Shown here: one piece after another, positions 26,608 through 35,781 of the stretch
Layout: every line of letters starts with the position of its first letter
How positions within the stretch are numbered: position 1 is the first letter of the stretch
From: Algoriphagus pacificus
GTDB lineage: Bacteria; Bacteroidota; Bacteroidia; Cytophagales; Cyclobacteriaceae
Direction of reading: 5' to 3'
DNA: 64,000 nucleotides
Assembly: GCF_017254845.1 (NCBI RefSeq)
Contig: NZ_JAFKCU010000006.1
Span: forward strand, 1-64,000
Notes under the pieces: generated by a model
What the model was told of the DNA's origin: nothing
Seen by the model: only the letters and a program-made list of their open reading frames with translations
Databases searched by the model: none
Made by a program: the position numbers and the translations under genes

Positions 26608-27456
26608 TTAACAATCCACCTCAGAAGAATAGAATAAAGTAGTTAAAAATGGAAATAGAGAAATAAAGAACCTAAATAAAGTAGAAACTTTATATGGTTT
26701 TAATAAAAAGGCTTGCCATAAATTAGCTCGAGCTTCTTTATAATTCCGAAATCTCATTTGATTGACTCCAATAATCTGATGATAAACATGCTTCATATTA
26801 TTTGAAAGGGTATTCCTATGTTTTTCAAGAATCCTAATATTTGAATTTGTCATGTTTTTCAAATTCCTACTCCCCCCTAATTCATGTTTATGGTAATTAA
26901 CCGTTACTATTTCTAAAGGGAACTCTTCACTATTTATCAATCTCATTCTGTGAAATAATTCCGTATTTTCACCAAAACTTAAATCCTCATCATATCCATT
27001 TAAAATATTAAAGGAGGTTTTCTTCAAACAAAATGCACCAGGTATTTTAGCTAAGTTTTTAACCTTACCAGGAAGACGTTCCATGCTACCAGAATTCGAA
27101 ATAACATTTATCCCACCAACAATTAAATGAATATCATGAATTGTAGCCTCGGCAAATGCTGTTAGGGAATTTAATGTTAAAGTATCGTCAGAATCTAAAA
27201 AAATAAGCCATTCACCAATTGCCATTTTCACTCCAAAATTTCTTGCAGCTGAAACTCCACTATTCTCTTGAAAAAAATATGAAATTCTGCTATCAGTCAA
27301 ATACTGACTTACTACTTCAGCCGTAAAATCCACACTCCCATCATCCACAATTATTAGTTCCCAATCTTCAAACGTCTGTTTCAATACACTTTGAATTGCA
27401 GAAGATAGCGATTGGACTCGGTTATATGTAGGAATAATAACACTAATCAAAGGCAT
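26608..27456 (-). CDS. GT2 glycosyltransferase
   Basis: A 282-residue GT-A enzyme opening PLISVIIPTYNRVQSLSSAI, with IVDDGSVDFT, the DXD-type FLDSDDTLT and a GENTELFHRM acceptor-side motif. Family assignment is secure, sugar specificity unknown. Its start overlaps the preceding GT2 gene by 14 bp. Confidence 0.87.
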   Translation of the reverse strand: MPLISVIIPTYNRVQSLSSAIQSVLKQTFEDWELIIVDDGSVDFTAEVVSQYLTDSRISYFFQENSGVSAARNFGVKMAIGEWLIFLDSDDTLTLNSLTAFAEATIHDIHLIVGGINVISNSGSMERLPGKVKNLAKIPGAFCLKKTSFNILNGYDEDLSFGENTELFHRMRLINSEEFPLEIVTVNYHKHELGGSRNLKNMTNSNIRILEKHRNTLSNNMKHVYHQIIGVNQMRFRNYKEARANLWQAFLLKPYKVSTLFRFFISLFPFLTTLFYSSEVDC

Positions 27457-28363
27457 ACCTATCTCTGAGTTTCTTTAAAAATTCCTTTTTTTGAAATCTT
27501 TTCAAGGCAAAAGAACTAAAATAATTAATTCTTCTGATCCAATGATTTTTAAATATTCTGCTCTTTTCTCTAAGGCTTCTTTTATAGAAAATATTGACTT
27601 CAAAATCATAAAGATTATCCAAACCAATGTTATCAATTTGGATTGCCATCATTTTTAAGTGAGTTTCAATATTTCTTGAAGTGATATTATTCTTTCCATG
27701 CCTCCTGATTACTGACACAGGGTCTTCCCATTCAGAAGCTATAAAAACACCCCTTCTAATCAATCTATTCCACAATTCTGTATCTTCATGCAATCGGAGC
27801 CTCTCATCAAAGGTTTTATCTTTTATTAAAAATTCGCGCTTTAGGGTTACGGTATTAGTATGAAAAAGTACTCTATTTAATGTTATTTTCTTTTTGTAAA
27901 AGTCATAGGGCAAATCCCCTTCCTTAAAAGTAAAGCCTGGGTCATTCCGTATTCCGTATCTTTTTTCATTATTACCCAAATGCTCTTCTAGTATTGCACA
28001 AGAATATGCAGCATCAGCATAATTATTCTTCTCAAAAATAACTTTATCCTTATTAAACCGATGAGGCAAATACCAATCATCTGCATCCAAAAATGCAATA
28101 TATGGATAAACGGCTTTCTCTATCCCAAAATTTCTGCTTGCGCTAATTCCCCTATTTATTCCGCTAGGATGTTGAAAACATCGTACTTTTTCAAATTGCT
28201 TTTCTAAATCTTTGCAAACTGACAAAGAATCATCAGGTGAACCATCCTCCACTAAGATTATTTCGGCAACTTCAGGCAAATTTACAGCAGATATTACAGC
28301 TTGGTTTATATATTCTGCAACATTATAGACTGGTATAATAACTGAAACTTTAAAATCAATCAT
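27443..28363 (-). CDS. GT2 glycosyltransferase
   Basis: A 306-residue GT-A enzyme with FKVSVIIPVYNVAEYINQAV, LVEDGSPDDS, FLDADDWYLPHRF and LHEDTELWNRL. The C-terminus is basic. It starts 37 bp after the upstream GT2 gene and overlaps the next by 14 bp, so it is part of the glycan operon. Confidence 0.87.
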   Translation of the reverse strand: MIDFKVSVIIPVYNVAEYINQAVISAVNLPEVAEIILVEDGSPDDSLSVCKDLEKQFEKVRCFQHPSGINRGISASRNFGIEKAVYPYIAFLDADDWYLPHRFNKDKVIFEKNNYADAAYSCAILEEHLGNNEKRYGIRNDPGFTFKEGDLPYDFYKKKITLNRVLFHTNTVTLKREFLIKDKTFDERLRLHEDTELWNRLIRRGVFIASEWEDPVSVIRRHGKNNITSRNIETHLKMMAIQIDNIGLDNLYDFEVNIFYKRSLREKSRIFKNHWIRRINYFSSFALKRFQKKEFLKKLRDRYAFD

Positions 28364-28400
28364 TTAACGAAAACGATACCAATGTTAAAATCTAACAAGG

Positions 28401-29519
28401 TTAAGTGGAAAATGTCAATCGATTAACCAAAGCTCCTAGAAGTCTTCCGTATCGAAAATGATTCCATTTTTTCAATTGAGGAGAAAGTATAAGATTAGAA
28501 ATTCGAACAGAATCTATATTTGAATAACCAAGTCTATTAAAAAATTCAAAAAGTTTAGGTTGTATCTTATCCAAAATAGTTTGGCAATCCTTTTTACTGA
28601 GGAAATATTTCCAATTCAGGTAGGAACTCATACGAGTCCATTCTTCTTCTTTTATATCCCATTTCCAAATTGACTTTTCCTCCAAATACCAAGAAATTGC
28701 CTCGGGGAGTTTATCCTGTTGAATAAGCAACCCTAGAAATGGAAGAAGATGCTTCTTTTGGATACTTGAATAATTAAGATTAAAAGGTTCCTTGAAAGGA
28801 GCAGATTCAGGAAGCCTATCATCTGATTGACCTACCCTTCTGGTAACTTCACTTAAAGACTCGTACATTAGTCTGGGATTTCTGCTCATGCTATAAGAGA
28901 CATATCGATAGGCAACCAAAACTTCATTAATTGAAAAAATTTTAGCTCCAGCCCTTCCGGCACGTATCCAAAAATCCCAATCCTCACAACTTTTCAACTT
29001 AACATCAAATCCTCCGAGCTTTTGCGCAAATTCCCTCTGGATCAAAATCGAATGGCAAGGGCCAATATTTTGAGTCAAAACTTCTGGAAATATTTTGCCT
29101 TTACCTACTGGATTATGTCTATGGAAACAATATCCATCTGGATGATCCCAATAAGCATATCCACATCGAAATAATTGAAAGTCAGGATTTAATGAAATCA
29201 ATTCGATGTATTTTTTCAATAAATCAGACTCCAACCAATCATCTGCATCCAGAAAAATAAGAAATTTCCCTTGAGCTTGATTCATTCCGGCGTTTCGCGC
29301 AGCTGAAAGGCCTTGGTTGGTTTGGTATAGGTAATGAATTTTAGTGTTACCTTCTAAAAATTGATGAGCCACTTGAGCTGTATTATCCTCGCTCCCATCA
29401 TTTACAACCCAGACTTCCCAATCTTCAATTTTCTGATCCAGAATTGAATTTAGACAGTCCTTCAAAAAATGACCTTGATTGAAGCATGGAATAATAATTG
29501 AAAAGATTGGGAGGTTCAT
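28401..29519 (-). CDS. GT2 glycosyltransferase
   Basis: A 372-residue GT-A enzyme: FSIIIPCFNQGHFLKDCL, VVNDGSEDNTAQV, FLDADDWLESDLL and SCEDWDFWIRAGRAGA. The roughly 110-residue C-terminal extension beyond the catalytic core is helical and unassigned. It overlaps the GT10 gene by 4 bp. Confidence 0.87.
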   Translation of the reverse strand: MNLPIFSIIIPCFNQGHFLKDCLNSILDQKIEDWEVWVVNDGSEDNTAQVAHQFLEGNTKIHYLYQTNQGLSAARNAGMNQAQGKFLIFLDADDWLESDLLKKYIELISLNPDFQLFRCGYAYWDHPDGYCFHRHNPVGKGKIFPEVLTQNIGPCHSILIQREFAQKLGGFDVKLKSCEDWDFWIRAGRAGAKIFSINEVLVAYRYVSYSMSRNPRLMYESLSEVTRRVGQSDDRLPESAPFKEPFNLNYSSIQKKHLLPFLGLLIQQDKLPEAISWYLEEKSIWKWDIKEEEWTRMSSYLNWKYFLSKKDCQTILDKIQPKLFEFFNRLGYSNIDSVRISNLILSPQLKKWNHFRYGRLLGALVNRLTFST

Positions 29520-30442
29520 CTAAATGATTTTCTAAAATTTTTTGAATAAAAATTTCTAATCATTCTTAGAGCAATACCTATATTCTTTTTGGTACCAATA
29601 GATTTTGTCTTTTTATCTCCAGTAAAAATTTTATTGAAAAATATCTGAATATTTTCTTCTCTTAAATACGAATTAGGCTCATTTTTGTGAAAAACTGGTT
29701 GGGAAATGAACTCCAAATATGCTTCATTATTTTCATTCAAATATTTTATTCTTTCAATAAGCTCATCATCAGAATTAAAATCGAATCTATTAAGAATCCT
29801 CTTAGTGTTAAAATCTTTTTGGATTAACTGGCTTCCCCAATAAATCGGAATTGTGTTTGTAAAAAAGCATTCATAAATCTTTTCAGTGACATATCCAGGG
29901 TAGCTACTATTTTCAAAGGCAATCATGAATTTATAGGGACTCATAAATGCTAATTTATCGGAAACCAAGTACCCCATATTATTTTTAACCTTGCCTCCTG
30001 AATCCACAGTTTGATATTGACTCAATTTTTTGAAAAAATCTATTCGTCTAACAGATTTAGGATTAGAAACAACAAAACAACAAAATTTAGATTTTGGATG
30101 GTCATCTATTATATTTTTGAAATCTGGAAAAATTAATCTCTTATAGTCTAAGCTTTTCCAATAAACATAAAGAGGCAATCTTAGGTAGTTTTCCTTTTCA
30201 AGGAAATCAAAACCTAGAGCATAATCGCAAAGAAAAAAATTGGGGCGCACATTTTCTCCTGTAATGAAAATCTTTGTGCAGGAATATTCTAAATGACTAT
30301 TTCCCCAAACAGAAAAAAAAATAAAATCAGGATCTTCAGATATCTCTAAATTAAAAAACCTAGAAAGCAAAATGTAAATACCATTATAGGTTTGATCAAA
30401 ACCTGAAAAAAAGTCAACGAATTTAATCTTAATACTTTTCAA
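29516..30442 (-). CDS. GT10 family (alpha-1,3-fucosyltransferase-like) glycosyltransferase
   Basis: A 308-residue protein with the GT10 signature region YKFMIAFENSSYPGYVTEK followed by IYECFFTNTIPIYWGS, plus ITGENVRPNF and RIDFFKKLSQY upstream. GT10 enzymes transfer L-fucose, or in some bacteria related 6-deoxy sugars, from GDP-sugars. A paralog lies at 32724-33641. Bacterial GT10 enzymes often have C-terminal basic repeats; here the tail is a short basic stretch (KNIGIALRMIRNFYSK). Confidence 0.88.
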   Translation of the reverse strand: MKSIKIKFVDFFSGFDQTYNGIYILLSRFFNLEISEDPDFIFFSVWGNSHLEYSCTKIFITGENVRPNFFLCDYALGFDFLEKENYLRLPLYVYWKSLDYKRLIFPDFKNIIDDHPKSKFCCFVVSNPKSVRRIDFFKKLSQYQTVDSGGKVKNNMGYLVSDKLAFMSPYKFMIAFENSSYPGYVTEKIYECFFTNTIPIYWGSQLIQKDFNTKRILNRFDFNSDDELIERIKYLNENNEAYLEFISQPVFHKNEPNSYLREENIQIFFNKIFTGDKKTKSIGTKKNIGIALRMIRNFYSKNFRKSFR

Positions 30443-30495
30443 GATAACAGCTAATTATTTTGAATACTTTGATTGAGATTACCCAGAAGTAGTAA

Positions 30496-31386
30496 TTACT
30501 TACCAAATTTCCCCCCTAATACCTCTTTATAATTTTCGATAGTTTCAAAACCAAATTCTTTCAGTGCTAATTCTTGATATTCATTCCCTCTATTTCTTAA
30601 ACTCATATATTCCTCGGAATTAGGTGTCCATTGGTCATGAATGACTCCACAATGCCTAGTAGTTCCAACTTTTAATCCCGCTATTTTTGCACGAATGAAA
30701 AAATTCTGATGCTCTCCACCTTTAAGAATTGGGTTCCATCCACCAAACGATTTAACTTTTTCAGTATTTGCTAAAAAAAAATTATGAGTTAAATCACAAG
30801 GAGTCATAGGGTCTACATACTTAATTTTACTTAAATAGAGTTTTTCATCTTTAAATTCAATTCCAGATTGATATTCAAAAATTTGTGAAGAAGGTAAGAC
30901 CCATCCAATTTTATTAAATGCCCTATTCAACATTAATAAATATTTTCCTTTTCTTGTTTTTCTGTTATGTTGGCGAAAAACTCCACCCAGAATATCTAAA
31001 TTGTGTTGCTCTAATAATTTTAGCATTTTGGGAATTCTTGTCCTTCTATCAAAAACAAAATCATCATCGCACAACAAAAAATATTTCGTATTAGTAACCT
31101 CCAGCATCTTATTTCTTCCTTCTGCAGTTCCTGTATCATATGGTAAAGGCAAATAAGAAATTTTTAAATATGGAAACCGATATAGAATTTCATCTCCGTA
31201 AGGTATTTTACTATCATCACCAATAATTATAGGGCCTCTAAATCCATAGTGAGATATTGAATCCAATAAATTAATTAGGTGCTCTTTCCTTTCTAGCGTC
31301 TTAATCAGAATACTAACCTGATTTAATCTTTTAAGATCGTAATTTACTTTTGGTTCAAAAGGGGCAAGATTTATATACCTTGGCAT
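30496..31386 (-). CDS. GT12-like (beta-1,4-N-acetylgalactosaminyltransferase/GM2-synthase-like) glycosyltransferase
   Basis: A 296-residue GT-A protein. The core SILIKTLERKEHLINLLDSI, IIIGDDSK, GTAEGRNKMLEVTNTKY, LLCDDDFVFDRRTRIPKML and LDILGGVFRQ follows the order and spacing I recall for animal GM2/GD2 synthase (GT12), including the DDDFVF metal site. This resemblance is from memory and should be tested. It would add a GalNAc-like sugar. It ends 53 bp before the GT10 gene and starts 2 bp after the methyltransferase stop. Confidence 0.7.
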   Translation of the reverse strand: MPRYINLAPFEPKVNYDLKRLNQVSILIKTLERKEHLINLLDSISHYGFRGPIIIGDDSKIPYGDEILYRFPYLKISYLPLPYDTGTAEGRNKMLEVTNTKYFLLCDDDFVFDRRTRIPKMLKLLEQHNLDILGGVFRQHNRKTRKGKYLLMLNRAFNKIGWVLPSSQIFEYQSGIEFKDEKLYLSKIKYVDPMTPCDLTHNFFLANTEKVKSFGGWNPILKGGEHQNFFIRAKIAGLKVGTTRHCGVIHDQWTPNSEEYMSLRNRGNEYQELALKEFGFETIENYKEVLGGKFGK

Positions 31387-31388
31387 AA

Positions 31389-32108
31389 TTATTTAACTAA
31401 GGATTTGATCCATTTCTTTAGAGGGTGTATAGATAAATTACTTTCAAGATTCTTAATTCGTTTCTCATATCCCATAGTTAATCTCTCCAACAATTCAGGA
31501 TGCACAAGTGGCAAATAAGAATCTGGAAATTTAGAAGCAAGCGGATGAGATTCTTTTACCACTAAGAAGATATTCTGTTTATACCAATAATCCACATTGG
31601 GATTATTCCAAATTACCGGTCTAATAATATCTAAAAAAACAAAGCCCCTATCAGAAAAGAGCCTATGCCAATATTTAGGCCATTGTTCGTTTAAATGATT
31701 CTGCCCCCCTTGCCCTGGGATAGCTGCAGAAAATAAAATTACGTCTGAATGCCTTATTAAAGAATCTATTAAATTCTCAGCGGAGCTTTCTGGTAAATGT
31801 TCAGCTACTTCAAGGCATATTACAAGATCGAATGATCGATCTAGGTCCAAATCTTTTCTAAGATCAACAGATTTAAAGAAGGATAAATCTAAATATCTAC
31901 CTAAAAGCTTTTTATCTACATATTCTCCATCAACTCCAAAAATATCTTTCACCCCAAGATCTCTAGCTACAGATAACCACGTCCCCAATCCACAACCAAC
32001 ATCTAAGACCGAGTTCAATTTTAATAAATCAAATAATATTGGAAAGACTACTTTTGAGCTTTCCGTATTATGAATTTTTTCACTATGAACATAAGTGATA
32101 TCACCCAT
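31389..32108 (-). CDS. SAM-dependent methyltransferase (paralog of 22541-23311)
   Basis: A 239-residue class I methyltransferase: VLDVGCGLGTWLSVARDLGV, FGVDGEYV, LVICLEVAEHLP and the shared FSAAIPGQGGQNHLNEQWP. Clear paralog of the plus-strand methyltransferase at 22.5 kb. The start overlaps the upstream methyltransferase stop by 8 bp. Confidence 0.86.
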   Translation of the reverse strand: MGDITYVHSEKIHNTESSKVVFPILFDLLKLNSVLDVGCGLGTWLSVARDLGVKDIFGVDGEYVDKKLLGRYLDLSFFKSVDLRKDLDLDRSFDLVICLEVAEHLPESSAENLIDSLIRHSDVILFSAAIPGQGGQNHLNEQWPKYWHRLFSDRGFVFLDIIRPVIWNNPNVDYWYKQNIFLVVKESHPLASKFPDSYLPLVHPELLERLTMGYEKRIKNLESNLSIHPLKKWIKSLVK

Positions 32109-32727
32109 TCCCTTTTTTTGCTAAAGACCAGACTACCAAGGGATATTTTGTTTCATTAATTAATGACATCCCTTTTTTATAATGTTTCCAATAATCAAGA
32201 TTAGAGATCAAGCATTTTTTATTTCCCCAACCATCAACGAGGATTTGATTTAAAGGAAACCCTACTTCATTTAAAAAATATTTAAGTCCTGTAGGAGACC
32301 ATCTGGTGCAATCATAAGGCACTTCATGTATTGGAATTAAGAAAGGAGTTGTGATTAAAAAATACCCTCCTGGATTTAACATTTTATAAATATTTGATAA
32401 AGCTTTGTAAGGATAAAGCAAATGTTCAAAAACTTGTTCTGCAATAATCAAATCAAACTTTTCATCTTTTACATCATTACAAATATCAAACTCAGGATAG
32501 TCAACATTTAAATAGGATTTAAATGGATGATCTTTCCATTTTGATCCAGAAATCTCTAGAACATTATATTGTTCAATTGTAAGTGATCTTATCAATTTTT
32601 CTGTTTCCTGATCCATGACTACTCTAAGCCATTGATCAGACGCGAAAGCACCTTTAGGTGGCAAAAAATACTTTTGATAAAATCTTACTAATGGACGGAA
32701 TTTCTTTAACTCCTTTCTAATATTCAT
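32101..32727 (-). CDS. SAM-dependent methyltransferase, Methyltransf_11-like
   Basis: A 208-residue protein. The motif I region is atypical (NVLEISGSKWKDHPF instead of a GxGxG loop), but LIIAEQVFEHLLYPYKALSN, MLNPGGYFLITTPFLIP and DCTRWSPTGLKYFL fit the ubiquinone/menaquinone-methyltransferase-like subgroup. The degenerate SAM loop leaves activity uncertain. It overlaps GT10 by 4 bp and the next methyltransferase by 8 bp. Confidence 0.78.
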   Translation of the reverse strand: MNIRKELKKFRPLVRFYQKYFLPPKGAFASDQWLRVVMDQETEKLIRSLTIEQYNVLEISGSKWKDHPFKSYLNVDYPEFDICNDVKDEKFDLIIAEQVFEHLLYPYKALSNIYKMLNPGGYFLITTPFLIPIHEVPYDCTRWSPTGLKYFLNEVGFPLNQILVDGWGNKKCLISNLDYWKHYKKGMSLINETKYPLVVWSLAKKGNG

Positions 32728-33641
32728 TTATAATTATTTTGAAGCTTAAAACTAATCCAAGAATTAATATCCTTAATTAAGTGGTAAATTCTACTTTTAA
32801 ACTGATTAGATATCGGAGTATAATTTCCTATCAAGGAAAAAATATAACTAAAGTGCGAATATAAATTTTCAGATTTAAGATTATCAGGAATTTCATTTTC
32901 ATGAAAAAAAGGTTTTCTCAACATATTGAAATATAAATCATCATTTAAATCTAATTCGATAATTTTTTCAACCACTGCGTCGAATGAATCATAATCATGA
33001 ACATTTATAAAACTTTCGGGATTAAATTCTTGATGAATTAATGGGTTACCCCAATAAATTGGTATAGAGTTCGCCAGCATGGCATCATATATTTTTTCAG
33101 AGGTATAGCCTGGAGAGCTTTCATTTTCAAAACAAATAGTAAACTTATAATTAGAAATAAATTCACTTTTATTTTGAACTTGATATCCAAGGTTATTTAA
33201 AAATCTTCCGCCCGAATCTACCTTCTTATATTTAGAAAGTTTATTAAAAAAGTCTATTCTTTCTAACGCTTTATCATTAGAGTAAACAAAATTACAAAAC
33301 TTCTTATTTCTTATATCGAATCCTTCAACTCTATTATTCAATAGTTTTTCATGCTCATTATACCACGCATATAAAGGAAAACGATAATTCTTTGGGCCTT
33401 TCATAAAATCAAACGAAAAAGCAAAATCACATTCAAGAAAATTTGGCTTGATATTCTCACCTGTATGAAAAATCTTAATACAATTGTATTTCCTATGTTC
33501 TCGTCCAAAAGGACCAAAAAAAAGTATTTCAGGTTTATCGGATATTTCTAACTCATACTTTTCAGAAAGAAACTTCCAAAAGAAACTTTCACGATATTCG
33601 AAATTTTGCCAGAAATCTGTAAAATTTATTTTAACCTTCAC
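32724..33641 (-). CDS. GT10 family (alpha-1,3-fucosyltransferase-like) glycosyltransferase
   Basis: A 305-residue protein with FHTGENIKPNF, ALERIDFFNKLSKYKKVDSG, and signature YKFTICFENESSPGYTSEK followed by IYDAMLANSIPIYWGNPL. Paralog of 29516-30442. The pair implies two fucose-like additions or recent duplication. It lies just downstream of Wzt (30 bp). Confidence 0.88.
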   Translation of the reverse strand: MKVKINFTDFWQNFEYRESFFWKFLSEKYELEISDKPEILFFGPFGREHRKYNCIKIFHTGENIKPNFLECDFAFSFDFMKGPKNYRFPLYAWYNEHEKLLNNRVEGFDIRNKKFCNFVYSNDKALERIDFFNKLSKYKKVDSGGRFLNNLGYQVQNKSEFISNYKFTICFENESSPGYTSEKIYDAMLANSIPIYWGNPLIHQEFNPESFINVHDYDSFDAVVEKIIELDLNDDLYFNMLRKPFFHENEIPDNLKSENLYSHFSYIFSLIGNYTPISNQFKSRIYHLIKDINSWISFKLQNNYK

Positions 33642-33671
33642 TTCAAATAAGTTTCCTATAATTACTTATAC

Positions 33672-34916
33672 TTAACTAGTAAGTATTATTGAACTTGGAT
33701 ATATATATCCATGATTTTTAGAAAAGGGATATACCCTATTTAGAACAGGAGACTCAATAACTTCAAAAGTTATTATATCAATATAATGTCTATATGTTTC
33801 AGAGAAATGGGATCCTGCCCACACTGATATAGAGTAAGTACCCGGCATTATTGGAGGCAAATCACAGGAGATTTTAAAATCTTGAATTCCCAATTGTGGT
33901 TTAATGAACCCATTATAAGAAGGAATAAATTGTAGTACCGGATTACCATCATAGGATTTAATATCAATCGCAATGAATGCTGGATCATACTTATCTGAAG
34001 AGCTGAAACTTAAGGAAAGAACTAATTCAAGGTTTGGCTGAGTTCCTCTTAACTGAATACTTGAACTATTTAAATAAAATTCACCCTGTTTTGGGTTAGA
34101 TTTATTTTCCCAAGAATTTGATTTTAAATTGTTTGTCTGGTTTCCTAAATACCTACTAATGCCCTCCTCAGTACTTCCTTCAAACATTTTATTTCCATTT
34201 GCTAATACCAAAACTCTATTGCAGAGGCTATTTACAGCTGATAGATTATGGCTCACAAAAAGTACTGTTCTTCCTTGTCCTGCTACATCTTCCATTTTAC
34301 CTAGGCACTTCTTTTGAAATTCGTGATCTCCAACTGCCAATACTTCATCAATTATCAATATTTCGGGTTCTAAATGAGCCGCAACTGAAAATCCAAGACG
34401 AACCTTCATCCCAGAGGAATAAAACTTAACTGGGGTATCAACAAATTTTTCAACACCGGAAAAGTCTATAATCTCATCCAATTTGGAATCAATTTCTCCT
34501 CTAGTCATTCCCAAAATTGTTCCATTCATATAGATATTATCCCTACCCGAAAGTTCAGGATGGAATCCTGTACCTACTTCAAGAAGAGAAGCAACCCTCC
34601 CTCGAATTTCAATTTTCCCTGAGGTGGGCTCGGTGATTTGGGAAAGAATTTTAAGTAAGGTAGATTTCCCTGCTCCATTTTTACCAATAATACCAAGTAC
34701 CTCTCCTTCTTTCACTTCAAAGTCAATGTCCTTTAAAGCCCAAAAATTAGATTCATCTTCCTGTTCAAACCTATTCAAATCACGAAGGGCCTGAAGATTT
34801 TTCCAAGGAGCTTTAATAATATTAACTATTTGACCTGATAAGGTTTTAGCTTGATCTTCTTTCAAGCCAAGTCTATACCGCTTGGAAAGGTCTTTAACTT
34901 GAATACAAGTTTTCAA
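33672..34916 (-). CDS. wzt: ABC exporter ATPase Wzt with carbohydrate-binding tail
   Basis: A 414-residue protein: Walker A GIIGKNGAGKSTLLKIL (about 72-88), ABC signature YSSGMKVRLGF, Walker B EILIIDEVLAVGDHE, H-loop FVSHNLSAV. Residues about 245-414 form a beta-rich domain like the Wzt C-terminal module that recognises the capped O-antigen chain. It energises export of the lipid-linked polysaccharide with Wzm, whose gene lies 10 kb away (44959-45786) instead of adjacent. It overlaps the pyruvyltransferase by 4 bp. Confidence 0.9.
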   Translation of the reverse strand: MKTCIQVKDLSKRYRLGLKEDQAKTLSGQIVNIIKAPWKNLQALRDLNRFEQEDESNFWALKDIDFEVKEGEVLGIIGKNGAGKSTLLKILSQITEPTSGKIEIRGRVASLLEVGTGFHPELSGRDNIYMNGTILGMTRGEIDSKLDEIIDFSGVEKFVDTPVKFYSSGMKVRLGFSVAAHLEPEILIIDEVLAVGDHEFQKKCLGKMEDVAGQGRTVLFVSHNLSAVNSLCNRVLVLANGNKMFEGSTEEGISRYLGNQTNNLKSNSWENKSNPKQGEFYLNSSSIQLRGTQPNLELVLSLSFSSSDKYDPAFIAIDIKSYDGNPVLQFIPSYNGFIKPQLGIQDFKISCDLPPIMPGTYSISVWAGSHFSETYRHYIDIITFEVIESPVLNRVYPFSKNHGYIYPSSIILTS

Positions 34917-35779
34917 ATTATATTAGTTTTAGACTTCAAAGAATTGATTAATCCTTTACTATCATATTTGAGATCTTTAATCGTACAAGGAATTGAAAAA
35001 ATAGTGTTTCGATCAAAATGCTCTAATAAATTAAATGGTCTTACAGCATTTAAAGGAATATTAACCCCGGAATAGTAATCTTCAAACTTAAAATCTCCAC
35101 CTATAAGTTTATTTGAAATAGAAATACGAGCGGTTGGAATACCATAAGATTCCGCTAGGACTAAGCCATGTAAGGAGCTGCTTAGGATACTTTCACATTT
35201 GCTCACTTCATCAGCAAATTTAAAGATATCAATCGTGGGATTAATTATATTAATCTCAAAACCGTATTTGCTTTTAATATCCTGAATAACCTTTTCATCT
35301 AATTCCTTAAAATGGGGGATAATTCCAAGTTTATACTCTTTAGGAAAAGTAGGATGATAAAACTCTTTGAATAACAATCCAGGATCTCCAAATTGATCAG
35401 AAGATTTCCTAAACAAGCCATTAATTTTCTTTTCAGTAAGCTTTCCTCTAACAGCCAAAACTTCATTTGGTGAATGTATCAAGGTGTGTTTTTCAGAAAG
35501 AAATCCAGAACCCCAAATTGAATAGTTAGTTAATTTACTATTCAAAACGCTTCCTATTCCTGTAATAATTTCTTGGTTTTTAATATTAAATATTTTGTTA
35601 GAACTGTAAACATTTTTTTTTAAAATAGAATTAAAAATAAACTCATTGATTGAATCACCCCAATTCTTTTCATAATCCCAATAAAAAATTAGTGGATAAT
35701 TTCTTGTTAAAAAATTAATAGAATCTATAATGTTTTTTGGATATACTTTAATTTTAATTTTGGAAAATATTCTCTTCAT
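34913..35779 (-). CDS. Polysaccharide pyruvyl transferase family protein
   Basis: A 288-residue protein with FYWDYEKNWGDSINEFIF (GD-N motif at the N-terminus), IWGSGFLSEKH, and the family hallmark SILSSSLHGLVLAESYGIP. Such enzymes add pyruvate ketals from phosphoenolpyruvate, giving acidic residues on the glycan. It starts 2 bp after the SGNH gene stop. Confidence 0.85.
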   Translation of the reverse strand: MKRIFSKIKIKVYPKNIIDSINFLTRNYPLIFYWDYEKNWGDSINEFIFNSILKKNVYSSNKIFNIKNQEIITGIGSVLNSKLTNYSIWGSGFLSEKHTLIHSPNEVLAVRGKLTEKKINGLFRKSSDQFGDPGLLFKEFYHPTFPKEYKLGIIPHFKELDEKVIQDIKSKYGFEINIINPTIDIFKFADEVSKCESILSSSLHGLVLAESYGIPTARISISNKLIGGDFKFEDYYSGVNIPLNAVRPFNLLEHFDRNTIFSIPCTIKDLKYDSKGLINSLKSKTNII

Positions 35780-35781
35780 TC

